Source: CALAMC01 sp964459465 (GTDB lineage Bacteria; Zixibacteria; MSB-5A5; GN15; PGXB01). From it: a stretch of DNA of 64,000 nt. A program made the translations under genes and the position numbers. The DNA is taken from assembly GCA_964459465.1 (NCBI GenBank), contig CAYWLR010000001.1, forward strand, positions 62,001 through 126,000. The letters run 5' to 3'. The notes beneath the pieces are model-generated. The model had not been told where the DNA came from. It did not search any database and saw only the letters and a list, made by a program, of their open reading frames with translations. Shown piece by piece: positions 50,875 to 60,221 of the stretch (within the stretch, counting starts at the first letter, position 1; every line of letters starts with the position of its first letter).

Positions 50875-53352
50875 ATGCCCGCAAAGAAACAACGAGAGCT
50901 TAAGGCCCACGAACTGATTGCCCCCATAGATTTCGGTCCCCTGAAAGTCAACTCCACCAATGATGCCAAACCTTGCTGCAAAATTATCGGTCAGGACCGG
51001 GCCGTCAAAGCTATACACCTCGGGCTTAAAATCAGACGGCGCGGTTATAATATATTTGTCACCGGTTTGAGCGGAACCGGCCGTTCCACGACCATCAAAC
51101 AATTATTGGAAGACCTCGACAGCAATACCCCGCATCTTAACGATGTCTGTTATGTCAACAATTTCAAGGACCCCGATTGCCCGATCGCCATTGTCTTCGA
51201 AGCGGGGCAGGGACGACAGTTTAAAAAAGACGTGGAGTATGTCATCGAATCATTGCGTAAGGTCATTCCCAAAATTCTCGGTGGCCAGGACTATAAAAAC
51301 CGCCGGGTGCGTATCGCCGCCGATTTTGAAGGCCGCCAGAAAGACATCTTCGCGGCCTTCGAAAAGAAGATGAAGGATGCCGGTTTTGTCATGGTACAAC
51401 TGCAGGTAGGAATGTCGGTTCGCAATGAACTCCAGCCGATGATCGATGGTGAACCTATGGACATGGCCCGGCTGGAGCATCTCGTACAGGAAAAACGGTT
51501 TTCGGAGGAACGATTTCGAGAGCTCGAGGGAAAACGAGAAAAGCTCGTAAATGATATGAACCTGGTCGAGGTGGAATCAAAGAAACTGGCCGAGAAGCTC
51601 GATGACGCCCTGTCCAAGCTGGATTATTCCATGATTTCACCCCAGATAAACGATAAATTCGCCGTCCTCAAAAAAAAATATCCGCAAAAAGACGTAAAGG
51701 ATTATCTGACCGCGTCGGAAGATGCCATGCTGGGGGACTTGGATCGCTTCAAAGAATCCAGACCTAGACGGGGTGAGGAAGAGGCCCCCGCCTTTCGTAA
51801 GAAAGAACCGTTCGAGGAATTTGCGGTCAATCTCATACTGGATAATAGCGGCAATAAAAAAGTTCCCGTGGTCGTGGAAAACTCGCCATCATATCGCAAT
51901 ATTTTCGGTACCATGGAACGAGTCGTGGACCGCTTCGGATATTGGCGCACGGATTTTTCCCGCATCAAAGGCGGCTCGCTGCTGGCCGCGTCGGGTGGCT
52001 TTTTAATCATCAACGCCCTTGACTTGTTCACCGAACCGGGCGTCTGGAAACCGCTCAAACGTACTCTGATGAGCGAGAAGCTGGAAATCGCCGGCTATGA
52101 CCCGTTCTATCAAATGGCCGGGTCAGGTCTTAAACCGATGCCGATTAACGTCGATGTCAAAGTTGTCCTTATCGGCGACCGCCGGACATATTCGATTCTG
52201 TGGAATTACGAAGAAGATTTTAAAAAGATATTCAAGGTGAAGGCCGAATTTGACCATGTCATGCCGCTGACCAAAGCATCCCTCAAAGAATATGTTTCAT
52301 TTGTTCGCAAGATCGTCGATGACGACAAGCTTCTGCCGTTCGATGTTTCCGGGTTACGGGAAATCGCGGCCCATGGTATTCGTCTGGCCGGACGCAAAGA
52401 CAAGCTGTCCACGCAATTTACCATTATCGCTGACCTGATACGTGAATCGGTCATTGTCGCCGCCGACGAAAAGAAAAAAATCGTTAATTCGTCACACGTC
52501 CTGAAAGCCATCGCCAATCGCCGTAACCGGGTCAATTTGATCGAAGATAAAATTCAGGAGCTGTATGACAATGAAATATACCTGGTCCAAACCAGCGGCA
52601 AGGCGGTCGGACAGATTAATGGCCTTTCGGTATATAATGTCGGCGAACACACCTTTGGACGACCCGTTCGTATTACCGCCCGGGCCTCGGTTGGGCGCGC
52701 CGGAGTCATTAATATCGAACGAGAGGCCGACCTTTCCGGGCCGGTGCACAACAAGGGGGTTCTCGTCTTAAGCGGCTTTTTGCGCGGCAAATTTGCGCAG
52801 AACAAACCGCTCATTATGTCGGCATCGATTTGTTTTGAGCAGTCATATTCAGGGGTCGACGGTGATTCGGCTTCATCGACCGAAATCTATGCCATTCTTT
52901 CGACCCTTTCCGGTGTTCCCATAGATCAGGGCATTGCCGTGACTGGTTCGGTCAATCAATTCGGTGAGATTCAACCTATTGGCGGCGTTAACGAAAAAAT
53001 CGAGGGCTTTTTCGATGTCTGTAAAAATAAGCGCCTGACCGGCCGCCAGGGTGTTATTATTCCGCACCAGAATGTCGATGAGTTACAGCTTCGTTCCGAC
53101 GTGGTTGAAGCCGTGGAGAAAGGCAAATTCCATATTTATCCGGTAAAAGTCGTTGAAGAAGGCATCGAAATTCTGACCGGCAAACCGGCCGGTAAGGCCC
53201 TCAAATCAGGTGGTTTCACAAAGGGAAGTGTTTATGATCTCGCTGACCGGGAATTGGACCGTCTGGGGCGGCAATTCAAAACCATTGTCGAAGAACCCAA
53301 CGGCAAAAATGAGAAAACCGACGGCGAGGAAAAGAAAAAGAAAAAGCTATAA
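50875..53352 (+). CDS. LonB-like ATP-dependent protease (AAA_32/Lon_C type)
   Basis: An 825-residue Lon-family protease of the type with an AAA_32 ATPase. The nucleotide loop is GLSGTGRSTT (about 64-73), with Arg in place of the usual lysine, as is common in this subfamily. A long coiled-coil insert (about 185-265), a Walker B-like region LLAASGGFLIINALDLF and an AAA lid follow. The C-terminal proteolytic domain has GDSASS (665-668, catalytic Ser) and NEKIEGF (Lys708), the Ser-Lys dyad. The ATG at 50875 is fixed by AGGAGG 4 bases upstream; a TTG further up has none. Charged Lys-rich C-terminus. Degrades misfolded or regulatory proteins in the cytosol. Confidence 0.92.
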   Translation: MPAKKQRELKAHELIAPIDFGPLKVNSTNDAKPCCKIIGQDRAVKAIHLGLKIRRRGYNIFVTGLSGTGRSTTIKQLLEDLDSNTPHLNDVCYVNNFKDPDCPIAIVFEAGQGRQFKKDVEYVIESLRKVIPKILGGQDYKNRRVRIAADFEGRQKDIFAAFEKKMKDAGFVMVQLQVGMSVRNELQPMIDGEPMDMARLEHLVQEKRFSEERFRELEGKREKLVNDMNLVEVESKKLAEKLDDALSKLDYSMISPQINDKFAVLKKKYPQKDVKDYLTASEDAMLGDLDRFKESRPRRGEEEAPAFRKKEPFEEFAVNLILDNSGNKKVPVVVENSPSYRNIFGTMERVVDRFGYWRTDFSRIKGGSLLAASGGFLIINALDLFTEPGVWKPLKRTLMSEKLEIAGYDPFYQMAGSGLKPMPINVDVKVVLIGDRRTYSILWNYEEDFKKIFKVKAEFDHVMPLTKASLKEYVSFVRKIVDDDKLLPFDVSGLREIAAHGIRLAGRKDKLSTQFTIIADLIRESVIVAADEKKKIVNSSHVLKAIANRRNRVNLIEDKIQELYDNEIYLVQTSGKAVGQINGLSVYNVGEHTFGRPVRITARASVGRAGVINIEREADLSGPVHNKGVLVLSGFLRGKFAQNKPLIMSASICFEQSYSGVDGDSASSTEIYAILSTLSGVPIDQGIAVTGSVNQFGEIQPIGGVNEKIEGFFDVCKNKRLTGRQGVIIPHQNVDELQLRSDVVEAVEKGKFHIYPVKVVEEGIEILTGKPAGKALKSGGFTKGSVYDLADRELDRLGRQFKTIVEEPNGKNEKTDGEEKKKKKL

Positions 53353-53387
53353 CCTCCAAACAGCTTTTGAAATTCTGCGGTAAACGC

Positions 53388-53421
53388 AAAACGGCCGGTG
53401 TATGTCTTAATCGGCCGTTTT
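53388..53421. terminator. Bidirectional terminator between lon-like and dockerin genes
   Basis: CGGCCG (53392-53397) pairs with CGGCCG (53412-53417), flanked by AAAA before and TTTT after. Confidence 0.75.
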
Positions 53422-53493
53422 CAATTACCATGACGGCAGAGATTTAACCGCGGCTCGACGAACTTGAAATCGCCATCTGTCAGGTGTACTATC

Positions 53494-55872
53494 CTACTGC
53501 AAAAACGGGCAAACCGGGGCCGGCCCCGGTGGATTATTGTACCGGTATGCTATAAGATATAAAACATCAATCAGGTTTACCGAATTGTCGCCGTTGGCGT
53601 CCAGCAGGAAGTCACAACCGTCGGGATTGCCCGGCCCCGGCGGCACGCCATACAAATTGGCAATTAGGAACAAAATGTCGACCAGATTGACGGCGCTGTC
53701 GCTGTTGGCATCGCCGGGGATGCCCCAGACAAGACAACAATTGATAATTTCACGTTTATTCCAGGTTGCTATATACCGAATCGATTTGTTCCCGGCGGAG
53801 GAGAAATCGCCGCCAACGGCCAGACTGGTATCGAATACTCCCAGTGCCCTGACATAGTTGTTGGTTCCGGAACCGAGCGGAGACCAGCCCCCATCGTCCC
53901 AAAAAGCCACGTAACCGGTGCTGATACCTCCAGCCATAGTAAAGGCCCCGCCCGCGTATAATTTGTTGTCGTAAACTTCCAGAGCCAGAGCAATGCTATT
54001 GGTTCCCGTTCCCATGGCCGACCAGGTGGACCCATCCCACGCGGCAATGCGGCTCACACTTAAGCCGCCCGCCAGATTAAAATACCCCCCGGCCACCAAC
54101 TTATTGCCGTATTCGCCTTTCAATGACAGGACATAATCGTTCACGCCGCCGCCCAGCCCGGACCACGACATCCCATCCCAGGCGGCGATAAAACCAGCGG
54201 CCGTGCCTCCGGCATTGGAAAAAGCTCCCCCGGCAATTAATGTATTGTCATAAAGAGTCAGGGCATATACGACATCGTTCATGCCGGAACCCGGAGACGA
54301 CCATGATGAGCCGTCCCAGGCGGCGATACGATTGGCGCTTATCTCTCCGGCGGTGGTGAATTGGCCTCCGGCAAACAACTTGTTGTCATATACCGCCAGG
54401 GCATTTACAGTATTGTTCACTCCCGAACCCAGAGCCGACCAGGTGCTTCCGTCCCAGCAAGCTATGTTATTGCAGCTAATGCCGCCGGCTGTGGTAAAAG
54501 TTCCTCCTGCATATAGTTTATTGTCATAGACTGTCAGGGCGCGAATCGTACCGTCGGTCCCCGCGCCTAGAGCCGACCAGGAGCTTCCATCCCAGGCGGC
54601 TATGTAATTGGCTCCTATACTCCCGGCGCCTATGAAACTACCTCCGGCAATCAGCTTGTTGTCATAGACGACAAAGGCCCTTACGATATTATTAAGACCC
54701 ATTCTGAAATTCAGCCAGGCCGAGCCATTCCAGAGTGCAATTTTATTGCTGTTAACCCCTCCGGCGGTGGAAAATTGCCCGCCGGCTACCAGCTTAAAGT
54801 CATAGACGGTAAGGGCATAAACGTTGTTATTGGCACCCGTTCCGAGGGCCGACCAGGTCGAGCCATTCCATGCGGCGATGCAGGAAAGCGTGGTTCCTCC
54901 GGCCAAAGAAAAATTGCCCCCGGCAATCAGAGTGCTCCCGAATGCGGTGACAGTATATATGTTATTATTCATTCCCACGCCCAGAGCCGACCAGGATGCC
55001 CCGTTCCATGCGGCGATGCGATTGGCGGCGACCCCTCCAATACTCGTGAAATACCCTCCGGCAATCAGGTTGCCGTTATAGATGGCAAGTGAGCGAATGG
55101 TGTTATTGGCACCCGTCCCGAAGGACGCCCATGAAGAACCATTCCAGGATGCGATGCGCGTGGCGGAACTTCCCCCCGCCGTCGTAAAGTTGCCCCCGGC
55201 TATGAGATTGGAATTGTATATCGCAAACGATCGAATATTGTTATTCATCCCTGATCCAAGGGCTGACCACGATGAGCCATCCCAGGCCGCCGCGTAATTG
55301 ACGGTCAAACCATCGGCGGTCGTGAAATTGCCCCCGGCTATAAGCTTGCCATCGTAAACCGTCAGGGCATAGACGTCGCCGTTCATTCCCGATCCGAGAG
55401 GGGACCACGAGGAACCGTTCCAGGCGGCGATTCGGGGAGCGGCCGTTCCCCCCGCCGCAGTGAACTGCCCGCCCGCAATTAGCTTGTTGTCATATACGGT
55501 CAAAGCCAAAACGATGTTATCCGTGCCCGTGCCTATGGGCGACCAGGCGTTTCCATCCCAGGCGGCGATATACGATGCACTGACTCCACCTGCCGTGGTA
55601 AAAAGCCCCGCCGCAATCAGGCGGTTGTTATATACCGTAAATGCGTAGACGTCATTATTAAAACCCGAACCCGATGCGGCCAGAAGAGACGACCAGTATT
55701 TATCATCCGGACTGTCGGCCGCGTTTTGGGCAAGGGTCGTCAGGAATTCATTGTCCGCTATCAACCGGGCATCTGCGGCAAACGGTTCATATGCCCCGGC
55801 TGTTTGGATGGCCGCGTATGTAATGATTAGCATCAAGGCAAGAAGACAACCACCTGAATGCAGTCTGCGCAT
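53494..55872 (-). CDS. Secreted 14-repeat propeller-like protein with dockerin tail
   Basis: A 792-residue exported protein. After the signal peptide and a short linker, 14 near-identical repeats of about 46 residues follow, each with the pattern ALTVYDNKLIAGG-FTTAGG and IAAWDGSSWSALGSG. This is the delta-60/Kelch-like repeat style and would form one or two beta-propellers. The C-terminus has two dockerin-like repeats (GDANSDSAVNLVDILFLIAN and DANGDNSVNLIDVLYLIAY) with slight changes from those of the other two dockerin proteins here. Start ATG at 55872 is fixed by AAGGAGG 5 bases upstream. Likely a surface or secreted binding protein. The highly similar repeats allow recombination and phase-like length change. 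Confidence 0.88.
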   Translation of the reverse strand: MRRLHSGGCLLALMLIITYAAIQTAGAYEPFAADARLIADNEFLTTLAQNAADSPDDKYWSSLLAASGSGFNNDVYAFTVYNNRLIAAGLFTTAGGVSASYIAAWDGNAWSPIGTGTDNIVLALTVYDNKLIAGGQFTAAGGTAAPRIAAWNGSSWSPLGSGMNGDVYALTVYDGKLIAGGNFTTADGLTVNYAAAWDGSSWSALGSGMNNNIRSFAIYNSNLIAGGNFTTAGGSSATRIASWNGSSWASFGTGANNTIRSLAIYNGNLIAGGYFTSIGGVAANRIAAWNGASWSALGVGMNNNIYTVTAFGSTLIAGGNFSLAGGTTLSCIAAWNGSTWSALGTGANNNVYALTVYDFKLVAGGQFSTAGGVNSNKIALWNGSAWLNFRMGLNNIVRAFVVYDNKLIAGGSFIGAGSIGANYIAAWDGSSWSALGAGTDGTIRALTVYDNKLYAGGTFTTAGGISCNNIACWDGSTWSALGSGVNNTVNALAVYDNKLFAGGQFTTAGEISANRIAAWDGSSWSSPGSGMNDVVYALTLYDNTLIAGGAFSNAGGTAAGFIAAWDGMSWSGLGGGVNDYVLSLKGEYGNKLVAGGYFNLAGGLSVSRIAAWDGSTWSAMGTGTNSIALALEVYDNKLYAGGAFTMAGGISTGYVAFWDDGGWSPLGSGTNNYVRALGVFDTSLAVGGDFSSAGNKSIRYIATWNKREIINCCLVWGIPGDANSDSAVNLVDILFLIANLYGVPPGPGNPDGCDFLLDANGDNSVNLIDVLYLIAYRYNNPPGPAPVCPFLQ
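53755..55665 (-). repeat. Fourteen coding tandem repeats of about 138 bp
   Basis: DNA counterpart of the 46-residue protein repeats. Copies share recognisable segments such as the one encoding IAAWDGSSWSALG, with differences spread along each unit. The array is coding throughout and is not a CRISPR; boundaries are approximate. Confidence 0.8.
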
Positions 55873-56139
55873 GACTGCCTCCTTGTATTGAAATTGTTTG
55901 CCACCCGGCCATAATTCGGGCCGGGTGTGAACCGGCATTAATCTAATATCGGTAATTTGTGTCGGCGTATATAGCTGGCTTAAGGGCAAGTACGGCTTAT
56001 ATGAGGTGCGGGGGGTCGTAATGATACGCCCTCCCGTGCGATCCAAACCCCGTCTTATAAGTTTGTTACTCCCTTACAATATACCGGATTCTGCCGATTT
56101 GTCCATTGGAATTTGGAATTCGGGAGTTATTTTATCGGA

Positions 56140-56841
56140 CTATTGGCCGGCGGCGGTTTGGCCAACCCGACGCTTTTCAAGAATTATGAACATTGAAGCA
56201 TACATTTCGCTGTTGCGGTCGAAATTATTGACCTCGGCTTCAGCGATTCTTAAATCATTTCCGAAATTCCCGCCCTCCGGATCGGCCGCTCGCATCTCAT
56301 CGAGATATTTTTTCAAGGGTGTATAATAATGGTTCCACCAATCGTCCTGGGAAACATCGAATTGCCACAGCAATCTGAAACCATGTTCTTCTATCAGATC
56401 AAAGTGCGGTTTCAAAATTCCCTGCCGGTCATGCATAACCATAAAACCGCCGGGGACGAGCAATTTTTTCCATTCTTTCAACGCGGATTCAAAGCCCATG
56501 AAGGCTATGGCCCCCTCGGTCCAAACGATGTCGAAGCTATCGGGCGGAAAAACCATCTCGCGCATGGTAATACAAACAACCGTCACTTTTTCCGACAGAT
56601 TTTGCGCCGCGACCTTCTTTTTAAGTTTGTCGAGGGCACGCTGATCGGCGTCAATTCCGGTCACCTCGCCGCCGCTTATGAGCGCGAGTTCCAGCGTTGG
56701 TACGCCGGAACCGCAACCGATATCCAGAATCCGCTGTCTTTTCAAGGGTGGAAGCATCTGATAGGCCTTTCTCGTAAAGAGAAGCAAATTGGCCCTGAAT
56801 TGGTCCCTGTCCAGCGCATGAACACCGCACTTTTCGGACAT
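56140..56841 (-). CDS. Class I SAM-dependent methyltransferase
   Basis: A 233-residue cytosolic enzyme with the Rossmann methyltransferase motifs: ILDIGCGSGVPTLELA (motif I, about 38-53), VTGIDADQ (motif II), FDIVWTEGAIAFMG (motif IV) and LLVPGGFMVMHD (post-IV). Resembles UbiE/arsenite-methyltransferase-like groups, but no substrate-defining residues are evident. A GGGGATT stretch upstream of the ATG could act as ribosome site. It lies after the peptidase-barrel fusion on the same strand, 58 bases away. The 267 bases after it (55873-56139) hold nothing recognisable except the dockerin gene's upstream region. Confidence 0.9.
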   Translation of the reverse strand: MSEKCGVHALDRDQFRANLLLFTRKAYQMLPPLKRQRILDIGCGSGVPTLELALISGGEVTGIDADQRALDKLKKKVAAQNLSEKVTVVCITMREMVFPPDSFDIVWTEGAIAFMGFESALKEWKKLLVPGGFMVMHDRQGILKPHFDLIEEHGFRLLWQFDVSQDDWWNHYYTPLKKYLDEMRAADPEGGNFGNDLRIAEAEVNNFDRNSEMYASMFIILEKRRVGQTAAGQ

Positions 56842-56899
56842 TCTGAATCCCCTAAATCCCCTTTACATTTCGGTAATATATTATGTATCGGGATTTTGC

Positions 56900-59800
56900 C
56901 TAAAAGTCCGCACCCAGAGAAAAATAATTCCGGGGGTGGGCCGACACGTCGTTGAAATCGGTTCGCCAAGCCAAGTCATAGCGTAGAACAAATATCCCCA
57001 AATTGGCCCGGATGCCGAAACCGAAAGCCGACTTTATATCCTGCAGCCGCGCTGGACCATTTTGTGAAGTCCCGCCTTTGAATTTATCGTCTTCCCAAGT
57101 CGAACCCATGTCGAAAAATATATTACCCGTGACGTAACCGATGGTCATCGGCAACGGGAAATTGGTTTTCAAATAGTCAATAAAAGGATACCGGAATTCC
57201 AGGTTGGATAGAAAATAGCGGTTGCCGGATAGTTCATAATAATCAAAACCACGAAGCGGTGTAATAACATCCGAGAAATATAGGTTTTCGACGTCATAGA
57301 CTTCGGCATCCACGACAACGTCGCCAATCCAGTTGGTTGTCCCGCCAAGAAAATATCGCTTGGGTGTTTCGCCCTCCGACGCCCCGGCCGACAGGCGCAC
57401 GGCTACGGAAAAGAGGCTCTTTATATGCCAATAGCGACGATAATCGAATTCGGCGCTGTAATATGAAATATTGCTCTCATTGAACAGGTCCTTGGCACCG
57501 GTGAAATCCAACCGCGAACGACGGCCATCGAGCGGTCCGGTTACACCCCAAATAATGTTATCTTGGATCAGAGAAAATGTCGCCGATGATACCCGGGTGG
57601 ATCGGTCCGAGCGCAAATCATCTTCGTCATGGTAATGGCGGTCGATAAAAAACTGCGACAATCCGGCCTCGGCCCGGAAATACTTGGAGAATGGCCGCGA
57701 AGCAAAAAACTGCATGCCATACAGACGATCGCTGAAAAGGTAATCCTCGTTATCGAGATAATAATTCTGGTTGTGGAAGATACCTGCCCCGAAACTGGTC
57801 CGCCTCCGGTTATAGAAATAGTAGGCCATGATATTCGTCTGGTCAAGGGTATTGACAAGGTCGGTCAGCAAATATATCTGATGATCGCCCAGATAATCCG
57901 AAAATATGAATGCCGACTGGCCGCGCAGTCCAAAAAAGGAATCGTATGAAAATCCGCCGGTGACATAGTCCGGAGTGAATCTGGCCCGGTATGGCCGGAC
58001 TTTGTATTCGCCACCGGGAAGTTTATTGTGCGTCGCAACCGAGTCAAACACGGCCTGTTCCTTCTGGGTTCGGAATGGATTGACCTGTCCGGCGCTGTCA
58101 GAAATGGGCGTGAACAAAGTATCCAGAGGATCCTGTCTGTCATTCCGCGGCGCGACATATACAAAATCACCGTCCTCAATCCGGGTGCCGTCATTGCGCG
58201 TTCGTTCGGTTTCGGCGAATGTTGTATCGGTTACCGATGAATCTACCGGGACAAATAAATTCTCGGCCTGAACCGCAGGTTTGTATTGTGTGACCTCATC
58301 GCCCAATCCCGTCTCGGCCGGATCTTTCTTTGCCAGATCGCCGGGCAACGATACCGGCTGGCCATATTCGCCTTTGGCAAAGCCGGTTGGTTCCAGAACT
58401 CCATTCGTGCCGGCCGGCTGAATATCCTTTATAATAAAAACGTCATAGCCGCCTTTCTGAAACGACGAAAAAGCGATCTTCGTCCCGTCGGGCGACCATG
58501 TCGGTGATTGCGTCCCGGTTAGAATATCGGTGATGGCGAACACAGCGGATGAATCAAGATACGAAATATAAAGATTGTCTATGCCGTTGCGGTTTGAAAC
58601 GAAACAGATTTTTTTCCCGTCGGGCGACACCACCGGTTCGCGGTTTTGTCCCAACCCGCACTTAATCGGTTCAATTCGGCGAGTCTCGATATCCACCGAA
58701 AAGATACTGTAATTTCCGTATTCGTGGTTGGTGTACAGAGTTGAATATTTTATGCCGTCGACCGGGTTTTGTGTTAGATCCGATAATATATTCTGTGATT
58801 CCGGGTGGGGTCGATCGGACGAAAAAAAGACCCTCTTTGAATCCGGGTGCCACGATGGCTCCATGTCGTCGAAACGATCGCGCATCAGACTGTACGTCGA
58901 ATCGCCGCTAATGTCATAGATAACAATGTCTCGCCAGGGGCCGTCGAGGGCGGCAAAGGCAACTTTTTTGCCGTCGGGAGACCAGACCGGCGAGAGAATG
59001 GAATTGAAATTGAAATACTTTTTAAGATAAACGTTTTTGCTTTTCAACCGCAGGAAAAACAGGGCATCTTTGCCTTTTGATTTGGTAACGAAAACGATGT
59101 TTTCTCCGTCGGGTGAGAAACCAACCGAAGAATAATATGAATAGACGGTCTCAATTTCGCCGGAACGTTGCGCCTTAACCAGCTTCGTGATTTCCTTGCC
59201 GTCAATAGCCGAAATAAGATAGATTTCAGGATAATTGCTACGGTCGGAAAATATGGCCAGTTTATCGCCCTGCGGCGAAAAGACCGGTTTGGCATTGTAA
59301 GCCGAGCCGTCTTTAGTATGATCGGTCAGGGCCTTGCCGATTTCATTGGGCTGTTTGCGAAGGGATATCTCCGGCCAGTAGCGTCGTTTCATCTCCAGTG
59401 AAAATTTCTCCCAGAACTCCGCCGGCTCCAGACCGATGGCGGACTCGATAGCCTTGTTCATGCTCAGGTGCACCTTGCCTTTGGCCAAAAGCTCGCCGAT
59501 TTTTTCCTGTCCATAGGTTTCAGAAATGAAGCGGACCATGGCAAAACCCTGGTAATATTCCATTCCGCCTCCGATATAATCGAGGGGGGCGAGGTAGTTA
59601 TTGATGGTGGCGTCCCGCACGATCATATCGGCCCGGTAATGCCACCCCCCGCGGGAACTGTATTCGGCAAACCCCTCGGCGAACCACAGCGGCAGATCAA
59701 ACAGCCGCCGCCGGCTTAAAAGCGACATGAACAGATTGCCATAAAGCATATCATAGGTGAAAGCATGGGTCAGCTCATGGTGCAATACATGCTTTAAATC

Positions 59801-60187
59801 CTCAACCGATCCTTCATTATAAATAGCCACGCGGTTTTTTGAGGCCTCCGTGAATCCGCCGACGCCCTCACTGATAAGCGAAGGAATAATATTGGTCTGC
59901 TGGAAATCATTACGGGCGCTGTATAAGAAGACCGGAATACGCACGCGAATCTGGTAATTCAGCTGATAGGCCACGACGTCATAAGCTTCTTCCAGAATTT
60001 CGGCGGCATATTTGGCGTTGTCGAAACTTTCACCATAAAAATAGATATCGAAATGCCGGGTCTGAATATAACTCCAGTCAAATAACTCATACTGAACTTT
60101 GTTTTTTCCAAAGTATGTTTCTTGAGCCACGACCGATCCGGCTATCATTAAAGTGAGGATTGCCGATAAAATAATTTTTTTGGACAT
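56900..60187 (-). CDS. Peptidase-MA / TolB propeller / Omp85-like barrel fusion
   Basis: A 1095-residue exported protein with three modules. The first (about 22-260) is a gluzincin peptidase: His137-Glu138-Leu-Thr-His141 with third ligand in WFAEGFAEY (Glu171 or Glu175). The second (about 285-620) is a TolB-like propeller with repeated SPDGKK/SPDGTK blades. After a low-complexity Asp/Pro/Thr linker, the last about 380 residues look like an outer-membrane barrel of the BamA/surface-antigen type: LRGFDYYELSGNRYFLSNLEFRYPF, FGFGIRANLGIFVLRYDLAW and a terminal Phe. The barrel would fix the protease at the outer membrane, possibly exposing it outside or keeping it in the periplasm. The gene starts 34 bases after murA. 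Confidence 0.85.
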   Translation of the reverse strand: MSKKIILSAILTLMIAGSVVAQETYFGKNKVQYELFDWSYIQTRHFDIYFYGESFDNAKYAAEILEEAYDVVAYQLNYQIRVRIPVFLYSARNDFQQTNIIPSLISEGVGGFTEASKNRVAIYNEGSVEDLKHVLHHELTHAFTYDMLYGNLFMSLLSRRRLFDLPLWFAEGFAEYSSRGGWHYRADMIVRDATINNYLAPLDYIGGGMEYYQGFAMVRFISETYGQEKIGELLAKGKVHLSMNKAIESAIGLEPAEFWEKFSLEMKRRYWPEISLRKQPNEIGKALTDHTKDGSAYNAKPVFSPQGDKLAIFSDRSNYPEIYLISAIDGKEITKLVKAQRSGEIETVYSYYSSVGFSPDGENIVFVTKSKGKDALFFLRLKSKNVYLKKYFNFNSILSPVWSPDGKKVAFAALDGPWRDIVIYDISGDSTYSLMRDRFDDMEPSWHPDSKRVFFSSDRPHPESQNILSDLTQNPVDGIKYSTLYTNHEYGNYSIFSVDIETRRIEPIKCGLGQNREPVVSPDGKKICFVSNRNGIDNLYISYLDSSAVFAITDILTGTQSPTWSPDGTKIAFSSFQKGGYDVFIIKDIQPAGTNGVLEPTGFAKGEYGQPVSLPGDLAKKDPAETGLGDEVTQYKPAVQAENLFVPVDSSVTDTTFAETERTRNDGTRIEDGDFVYVAPRNDRQDPLDTLFTPISDSAGQVNPFRTQKEQAVFDSVATHNKLPGGEYKVRPYRARFTPDYVTGGFSYDSFFGLRGQSAFIFSDYLGDHQIYLLTDLVNTLDQTNIMAYYFYNRRRTSFGAGIFHNQNYYLDNEDYLFSDRLYGMQFFASRPFSKYFRAEAGLSQFFIDRHYHDEDDLRSDRSTRVSSATFSLIQDNIIWGVTGPLDGRRSRLDFTGAKDLFNESNISYYSAEFDYRRYWHIKSLFSVAVRLSAGASEGETPKRYFLGGTTNWIGDVVVDAEVYDVENLYFSDVITPLRGFDYYELSGNRYFLSNLEFRYPFIDYLKTNFPLPMTIGYVTGNIFFDMGSTWEDDKFKGGTSQNGPARLQDIKSAFGFGIRANLGIFVLRYDLAWRTDFNDVSAHPRNYFSLGADF

Positions 60188-60221
60188 AATACTTTTCCGC
60201 TTTTATTATTAATTTTAAGCG

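Noticed and set aside
53755..55665. CRISPR array
   Set aside because: The repeated units are about 138 bp, variable, and entirely coding for propeller blades; no short repeats with unique spacers and no cas genes.
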